Origin: Bacteroidota bacterium
Lineage (GTDB): Bacteria; Bacteroidota; Bacteroidia; Chitinophagales; LD1
Direction of reading: 5' to 3'
Assembly: GCA_028288545.1 (NCBI GenBank)
Contig: JAQBNQ010000279.1
Coordinates: 1-12,320, forward strand
Length of the DNA stretch: 12,320 nucleotides
In this document: positions 1-7,060 of the stretch, piece after piece
Layout: each line of letters opens with the position of its first letter
How positions within the stretch are numbered: the stretch's first letter is position 1
The notes under the pieces: generated by a model
Databases searched by the model: none
What the model was told of the DNA's origin: nothing
The model's input: the letters and a program-made list of their open reading frames with translations, nothing else
Program-made: the position numbers and the translations under genes

Positions 1-966
1 GTTTCCTCCGACCCTAACGTTACGGTTCCCGCAACTTCGCACACTATTTCAAACCCGGCATTACTGGCTACTGTAAGCGATTCCTTTTTCGTTCAGTTGG
101 GGCCATCTATCGTTAATGGCAGTAACTTTAGTTTTAATGTTGTTGTTAGTAATGGTACTTACACCTACCAGGATACTATTACCAAAATATTTATTGGGGG
201 CGATACGCTGTTTTACAATAACTGTAATTCCATCATTGCCTTTAGTCCTACCTCAACCTGGGATGTTACCAATGCAACTTACACCTCTGCAACCGGTTCA
301 ATTACCGATAGTCCAAACGGAAACTACCAGGATAGCGAAGATGACATGGTAGTTTTAAATAATCGCATTGATCTTACGCATACACTTTATGCCACACTTT
401 TATTTCAGGCTAAATGGCAGTTGGAAAAAGGATATGATTACACCCTGCTCGAAATCTCCGACGATAACGGCAGCACCTGGAATGCACAGTGTGGCTTATA
501 CACCAATATAGGTACTAACCAAAACGATGGTACTGATAATCTATACGATGGCTACCAACTTAACTGGGTACAAGAGGCAGTTGACCTTACACCTTATTTG
601 GGCAAAAGAATAAACCTCCGCTTTCATTTAAAAAGCGACCAATTTTTAAACTATGACGGCTTCTATTTTGATGATCTAACTGTATTGGGAAGGCGGGATT
701 CAACGGCCACTTCAATCGAGGCCCTTGATGGTCAAAGCGATTGGCAATTGTTTCCTAATCCCGCAAACAACATTGTATCCATTCATCCTACGCAGTTAAA
801 TGGAGAAGAGGTGACTATCTATAATGCACTTGGTGCTAAAGTTGAAACCCAAAAAGTAATGGACGGCAATCTGAATCTGGCCAATCTCGAACCGGGCATC
901 TATTTTATAGGTCTTCATAAGGAAGCTTACACTCAATCATTGAAAAAACTTGTTGTTGTTAAGTAG
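1..966 (+). CDS. C-terminal part of a secreted T9SS protein, probably a peptidase (5' end outside window)
   Basis: The frame is open from the first base (no stop before 966), so 321 C-terminal residues are visible and the true start lies upstream. Residues about 1-80 look like an Ig/CARDB-like beta domain. Residues about 86-230 form a MAM/jelly-roll-like domain ending in YDGFYFDD (about 218-225), a motif that follows the catalytic domain in many secreted Bacteroidota peptidases (M14, M6 or S8 types). Residues about 250-321 are a T9SS type A sorting domain: LFPNP near its start, an IYNALG segment, a LEPGIYFI strand and a Lys-rich end in KLVVVK. This domain directs outer-membrane translocation by T9SS and is normally removed on export. 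The catalytic domain is not in the window, so the peptidase assignment is inference; the T9SS cargo call is firm. Confidence 0.88.
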   Translation, partial: VSSDPNVTVPATSHTISNPALLATVSDSFFVQLGPSIVNGSNFSFNVVVSNGTYTYQDTITKIFIGGDTLFYNNCNSIIAFSPTSTWDVTNATYTSATGSITDSPNGNYQDSEDDMVVLNNRIDLTHTLYATLLFQAKWQLEKGYDYTLLEISDDNGSTWNAQCGLYTNIGTNQNDGTDNLYDGYQLNWVQEAVDLTPYLGKRINLRFHLKSDQFLNYDGFYFDDLTVLGRRDSTATSIEALDGQSDWQLFPNPANNIVSIHPTQLNGEEVTIYNALGAKVETQKVMDGNLNLANLEPGIYFIGLHKEAYTQSLKKLVVVK

Positions 967-1358
967 AAGGAACAATTAGTTTTTATCCTGAAAATTTCGT
1001 AACTTGGACAAAGCAAAAGGGGCTCCCCACAACGGCGTTTATCTAAATCAATTTTAATTCGGGAAGACCCTTTTCACGCGTTTGGTTTTAAACAGTATTC
1101 ATCGGTCAGATTATTCACTTTTAAATTCAATGTTATGGAAATGGTTATGTTAGATATTTGGCACAAAGGTGTCTTTTGGTTTGTTACACTTCCTTCAGTT
1201 TTATGTTTGGTATGGTCTGCAATCCTGGTATGGGAAAGCAGGATACCCAAGATAAAGAAACACTGAAAATTTAGTGCATCAAATCCTCCAGACAAGCATA
1301 TTTACTACTTGCCCTTTTAGATGTGTGCTATGCTGACAGCGATTTTGATAAAGCGCGA
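967..1358. other. Intergenic stretch with at most one small ORF
   Basis: This stretch lies between the T9SS gene and the stop codon of the convergent minus-strand lipoprotein gene. I see no RNA gene, no terminator hairpin with a T-tract and no insertion sequence. The only coding candidate is a 43-codon membrane ORF at 1135-1266, listed separately. A longer minus-strand frame across the same region (1074-1295) gives a Cys/Thr/Ile-rich protein with no recognisable pattern and is probably chance. Confidence 0.5.
1135..1266 (+). CDS. Possible 43-residue single-pass membrane microprotein
   Basis: ATG at 1135 opens 43 codons ending in TGA at 1264-1266. The product has a short polar N-terminus (MEMVMLDIWHKG), one hydrophobic segment rich in Trp, Leu and Val (about residues 13-33), and a basic tail ending RIPKIKKH. 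This suggests one membrane helix with a cytoplasmic C-terminus. The frame is open further upstream (back to at least 1054) without another good start, so the reading could also be the tail of a decayed longer gene. There is no Shine-Dalgarno sequence, which is normal in Bacteroidota. I do not recognise the family. The helix-plus-basic-tail pattern is the only argument for reality. Confidence 0.3.
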   Translation: MEMVMLDIWHKGVFWFVTLPSVLCLVWSAILVWESRIPKIKKH

Positions 1359-1865
1359 TTAGTAAGATACGTTTGTTATTTTGCCATTAAGTAAATGCAA
1401 ATTTGCCATTCCACTCGCATCGGTTACCCAACAATCGAAAGTGCCATTGAGGATTGCCGGGGATCCGGGACCCGAGGTCAGCACCATAGAAGACGTGGTA
1501 TCTTGTACCCCTAACGTGGTTAAAGCTCCATAGGTATTGTCAGAAAAACTAAGTAAAAAACCATTGCACATGGTATTGCAATCAGTAGAGTTATACGGCC
1601 CATTGCTAAGAAATCCCGAATGAACCGATGCGGATGCATCGGAGATGATCATCTCCAAAATCAAGGTGTTAAGGCTACTTACAATAGGAACTATTTTCCC
1701 CTGCTCCGCGCCGGTATCAATTACTTGTAAACTTCCTGTAACGTTAAACGAGCGGTGGGCGCCATTGAGATCGAATTGGATAGTGCCAGCCATGTTATTT
1801 TCTTTCTTCTTACACCCCACTAAACAAATCCCAATAACCAGGGTAATCCACACGGTTTTTCTCAT
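1359..1865 (-). CDS. Small secreted lipoprotein, beta-rich, function unknown
   Basis: The 168-residue protein starts at the ATG whose complement is at 1863-1865. A longer frame exists to 1919, but the extra 18 residues would sit in front of a complete signal peptide (MRKTVWITLVIGICLVGC). The lipobox is L15-V-G-C18, and the mature protein begins with a charged CKKKENN stretch. The rest is rich in Ser, Thr, Gly and Asn, with alternating hydrophobics typical of a beta-sandwich (GTIQFDLNG and FDCWVTDASG segments) and three further Cys. This is a common layout for small Bacteroidota lipoproteins of unknown role (similar in feel to DUF6252-type proteins, not verified). It is convergent with the T9SS gene. 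A TATATTTA box just upstream on the minus strand resembles the TAnnTTTG -7 element. Lipoprotein status is confident; the function is unknown. Confidence 0.8.
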   Translation of the reverse strand: MRKTVWITLVIGICLVGCKKKENNMAGTIQFDLNGAHRSFNVTGSLQVIDTGAEQGKIVPIVSSLNTLILEMIISDASASVHSGFLSNGPYNSTDCNTMCNGFLLSFSDNTYGALTTLGVQDTTSSMVLTSGPGSPAILNGTFDCWVTDASGMANLHLLNGKITNVSY

Positions 1866-1935
1866 ATCATTATATTTATGTAAATATAAAATAAATATTG
1901 CTCTAAGAAACATGTACAATGGCAGGTTGTTAAAA

Positions 1936-1998
1936 TCTGAAACTTGAAACTTGAAATCTGAAACTTGAAACTTGAAACCTGAAACTTGAAACCTGAAA
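1936..1998. repeat. Nine-unit heptamer tandem repeat (YYTGAAA)9
   Basis: Nine perfectly phased 7-bp units occupy 63 bp. In order they are TCTGAAA, CTTGAAA, CTTGAAA, TCTGAAA, CTTGAAA, CTTGAAA, CCTGAAA, CTTGAAA, CCTGAAA. Only the first two bases vary, and always C/T to C/T; TGAAA is invariant. A partial CCTAATT unit follows. The array sits between two divergently transcribed genes (minus lipoprotein and plus exporter operon). Such YYTGAAA arrays recur in intergenic regions of Sphingobacteriaceae genomes as far as I recall; the function is unknown. Confidence 0.9.
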
Positions 1999-1999
1999 C

Positions 2000-2062
2000 C
2001 TAATTCCGCATTACCTCCAACGCCTCAACCCACTCCTTCAACGCTTCGTTAAACAAATTCCA
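2000..2062 (-). pseudogene. Possible 20-codon C-terminal remnant of a protein gene
   Basis: On the minus strand, codons from 2062 down to a TAG at 2000-2002 read WNLFNEALKEWVEALEVMRN, an amphipathic helix with an Ala/Glu/Leu-rich, protein-like composition. An in-frame TAG immediately precedes it (2063-2065), so it cannot be a complete gene. Its stop codon abuts the heptamer repeat. It may be the tail of a gene lost by deletion, or part of a dispersed repeat unit that includes the heptamers. The fragment is short, so chance cannot be excluded. Confidence 0.2.
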
Positions 2063-2080
2063 CTAATAGCAAATTCCCCC

Positions 2081-2111
2081 TTGTTTTACAGTCGCGGGCT
2101 TCGTTCTTTTG
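2081..2111 (+). promoter_or_regulatory. Candidate Bacteroidota promoter for the exporter operon
   Basis: TTG at 2081-2083 (a -33-like element) is followed after 20 bases by TTCTTTTG at 2104-2111, a partial match to the -7 consensus TAnnTTTG. The spacing is in the accepted range, and the -7 box ends 18 bases before the ATG at 2130. The first two bases of the -7 box do not match TA, so this is tentative. Confidence 0.3.
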
Positions 2112-2129
2112 CCCGGCAATTAATTGATC

Positions 2130-3245
2130 ATGAAAAGAAAAATTTTAGCCTCCTTTTTAGCATGTGTTATAATGGCCGTTTTAGTAATGGTTTCGTGCAG
2201 TGGCCCTAAGCCCGTTAAGCCAGAGCGCAAAGCTATTACCGAAGCTGTTTATGCCTCGGGCTACATTGTGCCTAAGGATGAATACAAACTTTACGCATTG
2301 TCCGACGGCTACATAATAGCCAAATACAAGCACGATGGCGATAGCATTAAAAAAGGTGAGGCGATCTTTAAAGTGCAGAACGACGCTTTTTCAGCCAGGT
2401 TAAGTGCAGCCTCTACCACTTACGATCTTGCCAAGCGAAACAGCAACGAAAGCTCACCTATACTGATGGACCTTAAAAATAAAGTGCGATCTGCAGAGGC
2501 CAAAAACCGGAACGACTCTATCAATCTTGTGCGGTACAAAAATATGTTTGCCGCCAATGCTGTTACCAAAACTCAATATGATCAGGCTGAGTTGAGTTAT
2601 GAAGTTTCTACCAATGATTTAAAATCAACCCGCGAGCAATACCAGAAAACTTTAGACCAGTTGCAGGTTGATTTGAAAAACGCCCAAAGCGCTATGACCT
2701 CTTCAGGCTCGGACCTCGCTAATTACACTATTACCAGCATGATGGATGGCGAATTATATGCCACCAGTAAAGAACTTGGCGAGGCGGTCCGTAAAAACGA
2801 CCAGGTGGCCATAATTGGAGATAAGGGACACAAGCTGTTACAGCTTTCGGTAGATCAGCAGGATATTGAAAAAGTAAAAACAGGTTTACCCGTAATTGTA
2901 AAAATGGATATAACCGGTGGTAAGGTATATAAGGCAAAGGTTAGTAAGATATATCCCGAAATGAACCAAAGCGACCAAAGCTTTAAGGTAGAAGCCGAAT
3001 TTGATGAGAATTACGATTTCAATTTTACCCATGCTTCGGTTGAAGCGAATATCATTATCGGGCACAAGGATAATGCGCTTTTGATTCCAGTGGCTGCTGT
3101 TAGGGGCGAAGATGAAGTTGAAGTGAAGGCCCTGGGCTCCAACAAAAAAGTGAAGATCAAAAAGGGAATGGAAACCCTTGAGTATGTGGAAGTGCTTGAA
3201 GGCTTAAGCGAAACCGACGAAGTAGTATTACCTCAACAAAAGTAG
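2130..3245 (+). CDS. HlyD/MacA-type periplasmic adaptor lipoprotein of an ABC exporter
   Basis: The 371-residue adaptor (membrane fusion protein) links an inner-membrane transporter to outer components. I start at ATG 2130; a TTG two codons earlier is possible but unneeded. The N-terminal signal ends at Cys23 in MVSC, so the mature protein is probably a lipoprotein. Residues about 40-85 are the first half of a biotinyl-lipoyl domain (ASGYIVPKDEYKLYA, then a GDSIKKGEAIFKV strand-turn-strand). Residues about 90-195 are a long, charged, Gln/Lys/Asp-rich alpha-hairpin coiled coil. The second lipoyl half (DGELYATSKELGEAVRKND) and a beta-barrel domain follow (VKMDITGGKVYKAKV), ending in a membrane-proximal region. 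Length and order fit the MacA/YknX family. The permease gene starts 2 bp after the stop. There is no TolC-like gene nearby, so any outer-membrane partner would be encoded elsewhere. Confidence 0.93.
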   Translation: MKRKILASFLACVIMAVLVMVSCSGPKPVKPERKAITEAVYASGYIVPKDEYKLYALSDGYIIAKYKHDGDSIKKGEAIFKVQNDAFSARLSAASTTYDLAKRNSNESSPILMDLKNKVRSAEAKNRNDSINLVRYKNMFAANAVTKTQYDQAELSYEVSTNDLKSTREQYQKTLDQLQVDLKNAQSAMTSSGSDLANYTITSMMDGELYATSKELGEAVRKNDQVAIIGDKGHKLLQLSVDQQDIEKVKTGLPVIVKMDITGGKVYKAKVSKIYPEMNQSDQSFKVEAEFDENYDFNFTHASVEANIIIGHKDNALLIPVAAVRGEDEVEVKALGSNKKVKIKKGMETLEYVEVLEGLSETDEVVLPQQK

Positions 3246-3247
3246 AA

Positions 3248-4507
3248 ATGGATCTTCCTATAAATATTGAAATTGCAAAAACGCATCTGCTGGCAAAAAA
3301 GCGGCAAACCTTCGTTGCCATGCTGGGTGTAACGTTTGGTATAGGTATGTATATTTTGATGATAAGCTTTATGAGCGGCTTTAATGAATACCTCGAGGAC
3401 TCAATGCTTTCGGCAACACCTGACCTTCGCATTTACAACGACATTAAAACGGATTATTCGCATTCAATACTTGATGAAGTTTCAGATACCAGTAAAGTGA
3501 TGAATGTGGTGCATCACCCAAAACCAAAGGACATTAATCCCAACGTACGTAATTCGCAAAAAATTATCGAGGACCTTAAAAAGGATGATCGCATTAAGGC
3601 TGTTTCACCATTGCTTGCATCTCAGGTTTTTTACAACAACGGCCCGGTTCAGATAAACGGCACCTTGCAAGGGGTTAATATTATGGACGAGTCGAAACTT
3701 TCGGGCTTAGCAGATAAAATGAAGTCCGGCAAAGTTGAGAATCTTTTAACTGTTTCCAACGGTATATTAATGGGGCAAAGCCTTGCAAACAAGCTAAACG
3801 TAAAAATGGGCGACCTTGTAACGTTGGCTACACCCAACGGAACATCAGCCCGCTTTAGGGTGGTTGGTACTTTTCAATTTGGTTTGGGAACGCTCGATCT
3901 TGTACGGAGCTACGTAAGTCTCTCCAACGTTCAGCAACTATTAGGTAAGGATAATCAGTACGTTACTGATATTAATATGAAGATAGTCAACAACCAAATG
4001 GCTACTCCAATGTCTAAGGAGTTTGCAAAAAGGTATGGTTATAAGGTGGATGATTGGCAAACGGCAAATGCATCCGCTATGGTTTCTATTACCATCCGCA
4101 ACGTAATGACCTTTGTGGTTTCATTCACCCTTTTAGTAGTAGCCGGTTTTGGTATTTACAATATCATGAGCATGACAATTCAGAATAAGCTGAAGGATAT
4201 TGCCATATTAAAAGCACAGGGTTTTGCCGGGCGCGATGTAAGGTCAATATTTCTTACAGAGTCGGTAACCATCGGTACTATGGGTGCCATCCTGGGTTTA
4301 GGCCTGGGGTTTATTATGAGTTACGGTGTATGGAATTTGCCTTTCCCCAAAAATGAATTCATCAGTATAACTCGCTACCCGGTAACGTTCCATTGGTACC
4401 ATTATGCGTTTGGGGTTGTGTTTGGTATACTAACAACTTTTATTGCCGGCCTTATGCCTAGTGTAAAAGCAAGTAAAATAGATCCCGTGGCAATTTTAAG
4501 AGGATAA
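3248..4507 (+). CDS. ABC transporter permease, FtsX/MacB/LolC type
   Basis: The 419-residue inner-membrane subunit has the four-helix FtsX layout. TM1 is at about 22-45 (TFVAMLGVTFGIGMYILMIS), followed by a large periplasmic MacB_PCD domain at about 46-280. TM2 (about 284-308), TM3 (about 338-362) and TM4 (about 383-403) follow. The cytoplasmic loop after TM2 (NKLKDIAILKAQGF) is the coupling helix that docks on the ATPase, and the protein ends in the family-typical KIDPVAILRG. The FMSGFNEYLED...ATPDLRIYN stretch resembles LolC/LolE as well as MacB, so lipoprotein release, peptide or drug export, or mechanotransmission are all open. With a separate ATPase and one permease gene, a homodimeric permease is expected. 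It follows the adaptor gene by 2 bp. Confidence 0.93.
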   Translation: MDLPINIEIAKTHLLAKKRQTFVAMLGVTFGIGMYILMISFMSGFNEYLEDSMLSATPDLRIYNDIKTDYSHSILDEVSDTSKVMNVVHHPKPKDINPNVRNSQKIIEDLKKDDRIKAVSPLLASQVFYNNGPVQINGTLQGVNIMDESKLSGLADKMKSGKVENLLTVSNGILMGQSLANKLNVKMGDLVTLATPNGTSARFRVVGTFQFGLGTLDLVRSYVSLSNVQQLLGKDNQYVTDINMKIVNNQMATPMSKEFAKRYGYKVDDWQTANASAMVSITIRNVMTFVVSFTLLVVAGFGIYNIMSMTIQNKLKDIAILKAQGFAGRDVRSIFLTESVTIGTMGAILGLGLGFIMSYGVWNLPFPKNEFISITRYPVTFHWYHYAFGVVFGILTTFIAGLMPSVKASKIDPVAILRG

Positions 4508-4510
4508 AGT

Positions 4511-4528
4511 AATTAGCGAATTAGCGAA
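4511..4528. repeat. Two-copy 8-bp tandem repeat in the permease-ATPase gap
   Basis: TTAGCGAA occurs twice head to tail (4513-4520 and 4521-4528), preceded by AA, in the only sizeable gap of the five-gene operon. It may be a short member of the same low-complexity repeat habit seen at 1936-1998. It lies in the leader of the ATPase gene; no effect can be assigned. Confidence 0.6.
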
Positions 4529-4551
4529 TATGATAATGAATAAGAATTAAA

Positions 4552-5289
4552 ATGAACTTCAACCTGAATAAAATGCGTAAACCCCAAGTCCTCCCCTCCG
4601 GGGAGGATTTAGGAGGGGCCGTCCTTAAAGCAACTAAACTCAACAAGTTCTTCAATGAGCCTGAGGAGTTTCATGTTTTGAAGGATGTTTCGTTTGAAGT
4701 AAAGCGCAGCGAGTTCGTTTCAATTGTAGGTAAGTCCGGTTGTGGTAAATCTACTTTGCTTTATCTGATATCAACTTTGGATACTGATTATACTGGTGAT
4801 ATCATAATTAATAATGAACGCGTTACCGGCATGACCCAAAACCAATTGGCGCGGTTTAGGAATGAGCATATTGGTTTTGTATTTCAGTTCCACTTTTTAT
4901 TGCCGGAGTTTTCTGCCATAAAAAATGTAATGATACCTGCAGAAAAGCTTGGCAAATACAGCAAAAGCGAAATTGAAGACCGCGCCTACGAAAAACTTAA
5001 ATGGCTGGGCATGGCCGGGTTTGCTACAAAACTTTCCAGCAAACTTTCAGGTGGCCAACAGCAAAGGGTGGCCATAGCACGTGCACTTATTAACGACCCT
5101 ACCATTATTATGGGCGATGAGCCTACCGGTAATCTTGATTCCACCAATACCAATATTGTTTTTGATATGTTGAAGGATTTGTCGAAAACCAAAGGGCAAA
5201 CTATTATTTCGGTTACACACGATGAAGAATTTGCCCATAACTCTGATCGTATCATTGAAATGAAGGATGGAGAAATTGTTAAGCAATGA
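4552..5289 (+). CDS. ABC transporter ATPase, MacB/LolD type
   Basis: The 245-residue nucleotide-binding subunit powers the permease upstream. All motifs are intact: Walker A GKSGCGKST (60-68), Q-loop Gln112, signature LSGGQQQR (165-172), Walker B IIMGDE with catalytic Glu190, D-loop after PTGNLD, and H-loop His223 in VTHDEE. The family fold starts near Val24-Leu25 (LKATKLNKFF), so the first 24 residues are an extension. It contains QVLPSGEDLGGAV, encoded by a GC-rich palindromic element at 4590-4618. An alternative start at Met8 (4573) still includes the element. The final ATGA overlaps the start of the kinase gene by 4 bp, so the two are probably translationally coupled. The ATPase assignment is firm; the substrate is unknown. 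Confidence 0.96.
   Translation: MNFNLNKMRKPQVLPSGEDLGGAVLKATKLNKFFNEPEEFHVLKDVSFEVKRSEFVSIVGKSGCGKSTLLYLISTLDTDYTGDIIINNERVTGMTQNQLARFRNEHIGFVFQFHFLLPEFSAIKNVMIPAEKLGKYSKSEIEDRAYEKLKWLGMAGFATKLSSKLSGGQQQRVAIARALINDPTIIMGDEPTGNLDSTNTNIVFDMLKDLSKTKGQTIISVTHDEEFAHNSDRIIEMKDGEIVKQ
4590..4618. repeat. GC-rich palindromic repeat element inside the ATPase reading frame
   Basis: CCTCCCC (4590-4596) and GGGGAGG (4600-4606) form a perfect 7-bp stem around a TCC loop. A competing stem pairs CCCCTCC (4593-4599) with GGAGGGG (4612-4618). The block is far more G/C-rich than its surroundings and encodes residues about 13-23 of the ATPase. It resembles the short CTCCCC...GGGGAG dispersed elements I recall from Sphingobacteriaceae and Flavobacteria intergenic regions. 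That it is dispersed in this genome is inference. Confidence 0.65.
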
Positions 5290-6299
5290 AACTAAGCCAG
5301 GAACACCGGATAGCGCTTTATCTTGTTACCGGTATCTATACTTTCTTTACTATTATCCGGATCATATTTTTTCCGGAGCAAACTGTTTTATGGCATGTTG
5401 AGTTAGGGCTGATAGGTCTGTTCTTCCTGGTAGTTATGGGTTTTATTGTTTGGGCCATAGATGTTTATCTCAACAAAAAATATCCTTTCGAGCGAAATAT
5501 CATTACGCGGATATTTCTGCAGTTTATACTCACCCTTACGGTATTGCTTACCATGAGGCTGATTAGCGCCCCTTTAATATTGAAACTTATCCCCTTCAAA
5601 ATATCGAACGAACTTTTATATGCCAGTGTGGCTGTAAATATCTTTATGGTATTGTCGCTTATACTTTCCATTTTCGGGTATCACTTTTTTAAACGATGGA
5701 AGGAAGAAAAAATAGTGGCGGCAGAGTTAGGACGCGAAAAAGTCCTGGTGCAATACGATAACCTCAAAAACCAATTAAATCCCCACTTTCTATTTAATTC
5801 GCTTACATCGCTTAACTCGCTTATTTTCGAAAACCCTCAATTGGCTTCCGATTTTTTACAGCAGCTATCAAAAGTTTATCGTTATGTGTTGGATAACAAG
5901 GAGAAGAACCTGGTAGTAATTGAAACCGAGATCAATTTTGTAAAACATTATGTTCAGTTGCTTAAAGCAAGATTCGAAAACGGGTTGGACGTTTTGTTTG
6001 AAGTAGAACCAGGCATTCAGCAAAAAGGCATAGTACCGGTAACCTTGCAGATATTGATTGAAAATGCAATTAAGCATAACGTTACCCAAAGGGATTCGCC
6101 CTTGCTGATACGAGTTTATAATGAAGCGCAATACCTGGTGGTTGAAAATAATTTTCAGAAAAAGAATATTGTAGATAGTTCAAATGGCCAGGGCCTGGAT
6201 AACCTGAAAAACCTTTATCACTATCTTACTGAAGAAAAAGTGTTGATTGAAGAAAGTACAAAATCATTTAAAGTGAAAATACCTTTGTTGGAATTATGA
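5286..6299 (+). CDS. LytS/YehU-type sensor histidine kinase
   Basis: The 337-residue inner-membrane kinase starts with four predicted helices (about 10-30, 38-60, 74-100 and 110-135) and almost no periplasmic domain, so the signal is probably sensed within or next to the membrane. A linker (136-160) leads to the His_kinase (PF06580) box NPHFLFNSLTSLNSLI with phospho-acceptor His167. A HATPase domain follows: the N-box holds E259-N260 and N265 (LIENAIKHN) and the glycine loop is GQGLDNL (301-307). Its ATG overlaps the ATPase stop by 4 bp, and its own stop overlaps the regulator's ATG by 4 bp. Such coupling argues that sensor, regulator and exporter are made together and that the exporter may act as co-sensor or target. 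The signal is unknown. Confidence 0.95.
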   Translation: MKLSQEHRIALYLVTGIYTFFTIIRIIFFPEQTVLWHVELGLIGLFFLVVMGFIVWAIDVYLNKKYPFERNIITRIFLQFILTLTVLLTMRLISAPLILKLIPFKISNELLYASVAVNIFMVLSLILSIFGYHFFKRWKEEKIVAAELGREKVLVQYDNLKNQLNPHFLFNSLTSLNSLIFENPQLASDFLQQLSKVYRYVLDNKEKNLVVIETEINFVKHYVQLLKARFENGLDVLFEVEPGIQQKGIVPVTLQILIENAIKHNVTQRDSPLLIRVYNEAQYLVVENNFQKKNIVDSSNGQGLDNLKNLYHYLTEEKVLIEESTKSFKVKIPLLEL

Positions 6300-7060
6300 C
6301 CGTAGCCATTATAGAAGACGAAACCCTAATTGCCAAAAATTTGCAGCGCTTACTGTTGCAGGTAGACGATTCGATCCAGGTACTTGCAACGCTTGATTCG
6401 GTAGGTGTGGCAGTAAAATGGTTATCGGAAAATCCACATCCCGATCTGCTGTTCATGGATATCCAGTTAAGCGATGGCGTTAGTTTTGATATCTTCAAAA
6501 AGATAAAGGTTAATGGTCCTGTAATTTTCACCACCGCTTATAACGAATACGCTATCAGGGCGTTTAAGGTTAACAGCGTTGATTACCTGCTGAAGCCAAT
6601 TGACAAAGAGTATCTGGCCCAGGCTTTGGAGAAGTTCAAAAAATACCATTTCGATTCTGGGGGAATGACCGAAAAACTGAAGGAATTGATGAGTACTTTG
6701 GCCAACCCTTCTGATAAAAAATACAAAGAGCGTTTCCTGGCTCATTATAAATCGGGCATTGTTCCTTTGCCGGAAGCACGGGTTTCGTATTTTGTAAAAG
6801 ATACTATCATTTACCTTGTTACCGCTGGTAATGAAAAATTGGTTACCGACTATGCAACAATTGATGAAATTGAAGAGGTGGTAGACCCCTCAAAATTTTT
6901 CAGGGCCAATCGCCAAATGATCATTCATATCGACCAGGTTGAAACCTATAGAAAACATGATACAGGGAAAATTGAAGTACATCTTAAATGCGATAAAAAT
7001 GTTGTGGTTGACGTTAGCCGCGAAAAGGCCAACGAGTTTGTAAACTGGCTTGATAGATAG
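6296..7060 (+). CDS. LytTR-family response regulator
   Basis: The 254-residue cytoplasmic DNA-binding regulator is the partner of the kinase just upstream. The receiver domain covers 1-120: acidic pocket Glu7-Asp8, phospho-acceptor Asp55 in LLFMDIQL, Thr79/Thr80, and Lys100 in LLKPID. A short linker (121-145) is followed by a LytTR domain at about 146-252, recognisable by the FFRANRQMIIH core (about 201-211) and the repeated beta strands ending in SREKANEFVNWL. LytTR domains bind short direct repeats upstream of their targets. The most likely target is its own operon, but I could not identify a convincing site upstream of 2130. It is the last gene of the operon; I see no clear terminator hairpin after it. 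Confidence 0.96.
   Translation: MTVAIIEDETLIAKNLQRLLLQVDDSIQVLATLDSVGVAVKWLSENPHPDLLFMDIQLSDGVSFDIFKKIKVNGPVIFTTAYNEYAIRAFKVNSVDYLLKPIDKEYLAQALEKFKKYHFDSGGMTEKLKELMSTLANPSDKKYKERFLAHYKSGIVPLPEARVSYFVKDTIIYLVTAGNEKLVTDYATIDEIEEVVDPSKFFRANRQMIIHIDQVETYRKHDTGKIEVHLKCDKNVVVDVSREKANEFVNWLDR

Noticed and set aside
1074..1295. 73-codon minus-strand frame in the gap after the T9SS gene
   Set aside because: Its composition (many Thr, Ile, Cys, Asn) has no domain-like pattern, it overlaps the more protein-like 43-codon plus-strand frame, and it has no promoter or neighbour support.
1866..1919. 18-residue N-terminal extension of the minus-strand lipoprotein
   Set aside because: The internal ATG gives a complete lipoprotein signal peptide; the extension would place 18 residues in front of it and covers the TATATTTA promoter-like box.
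1936..1998. Possible CRISPR array
   Set aside because: The units are 7 bp and contiguous with no spacers, and no cas-like gene is present.
2130..7060. The exporter operon as a bacteriocin or defence island
   Set aside because: There is no precursor peptide, immunity gene, nuclease or peptidase domain in the transporter, and nothing in the flanks suggests mobility.
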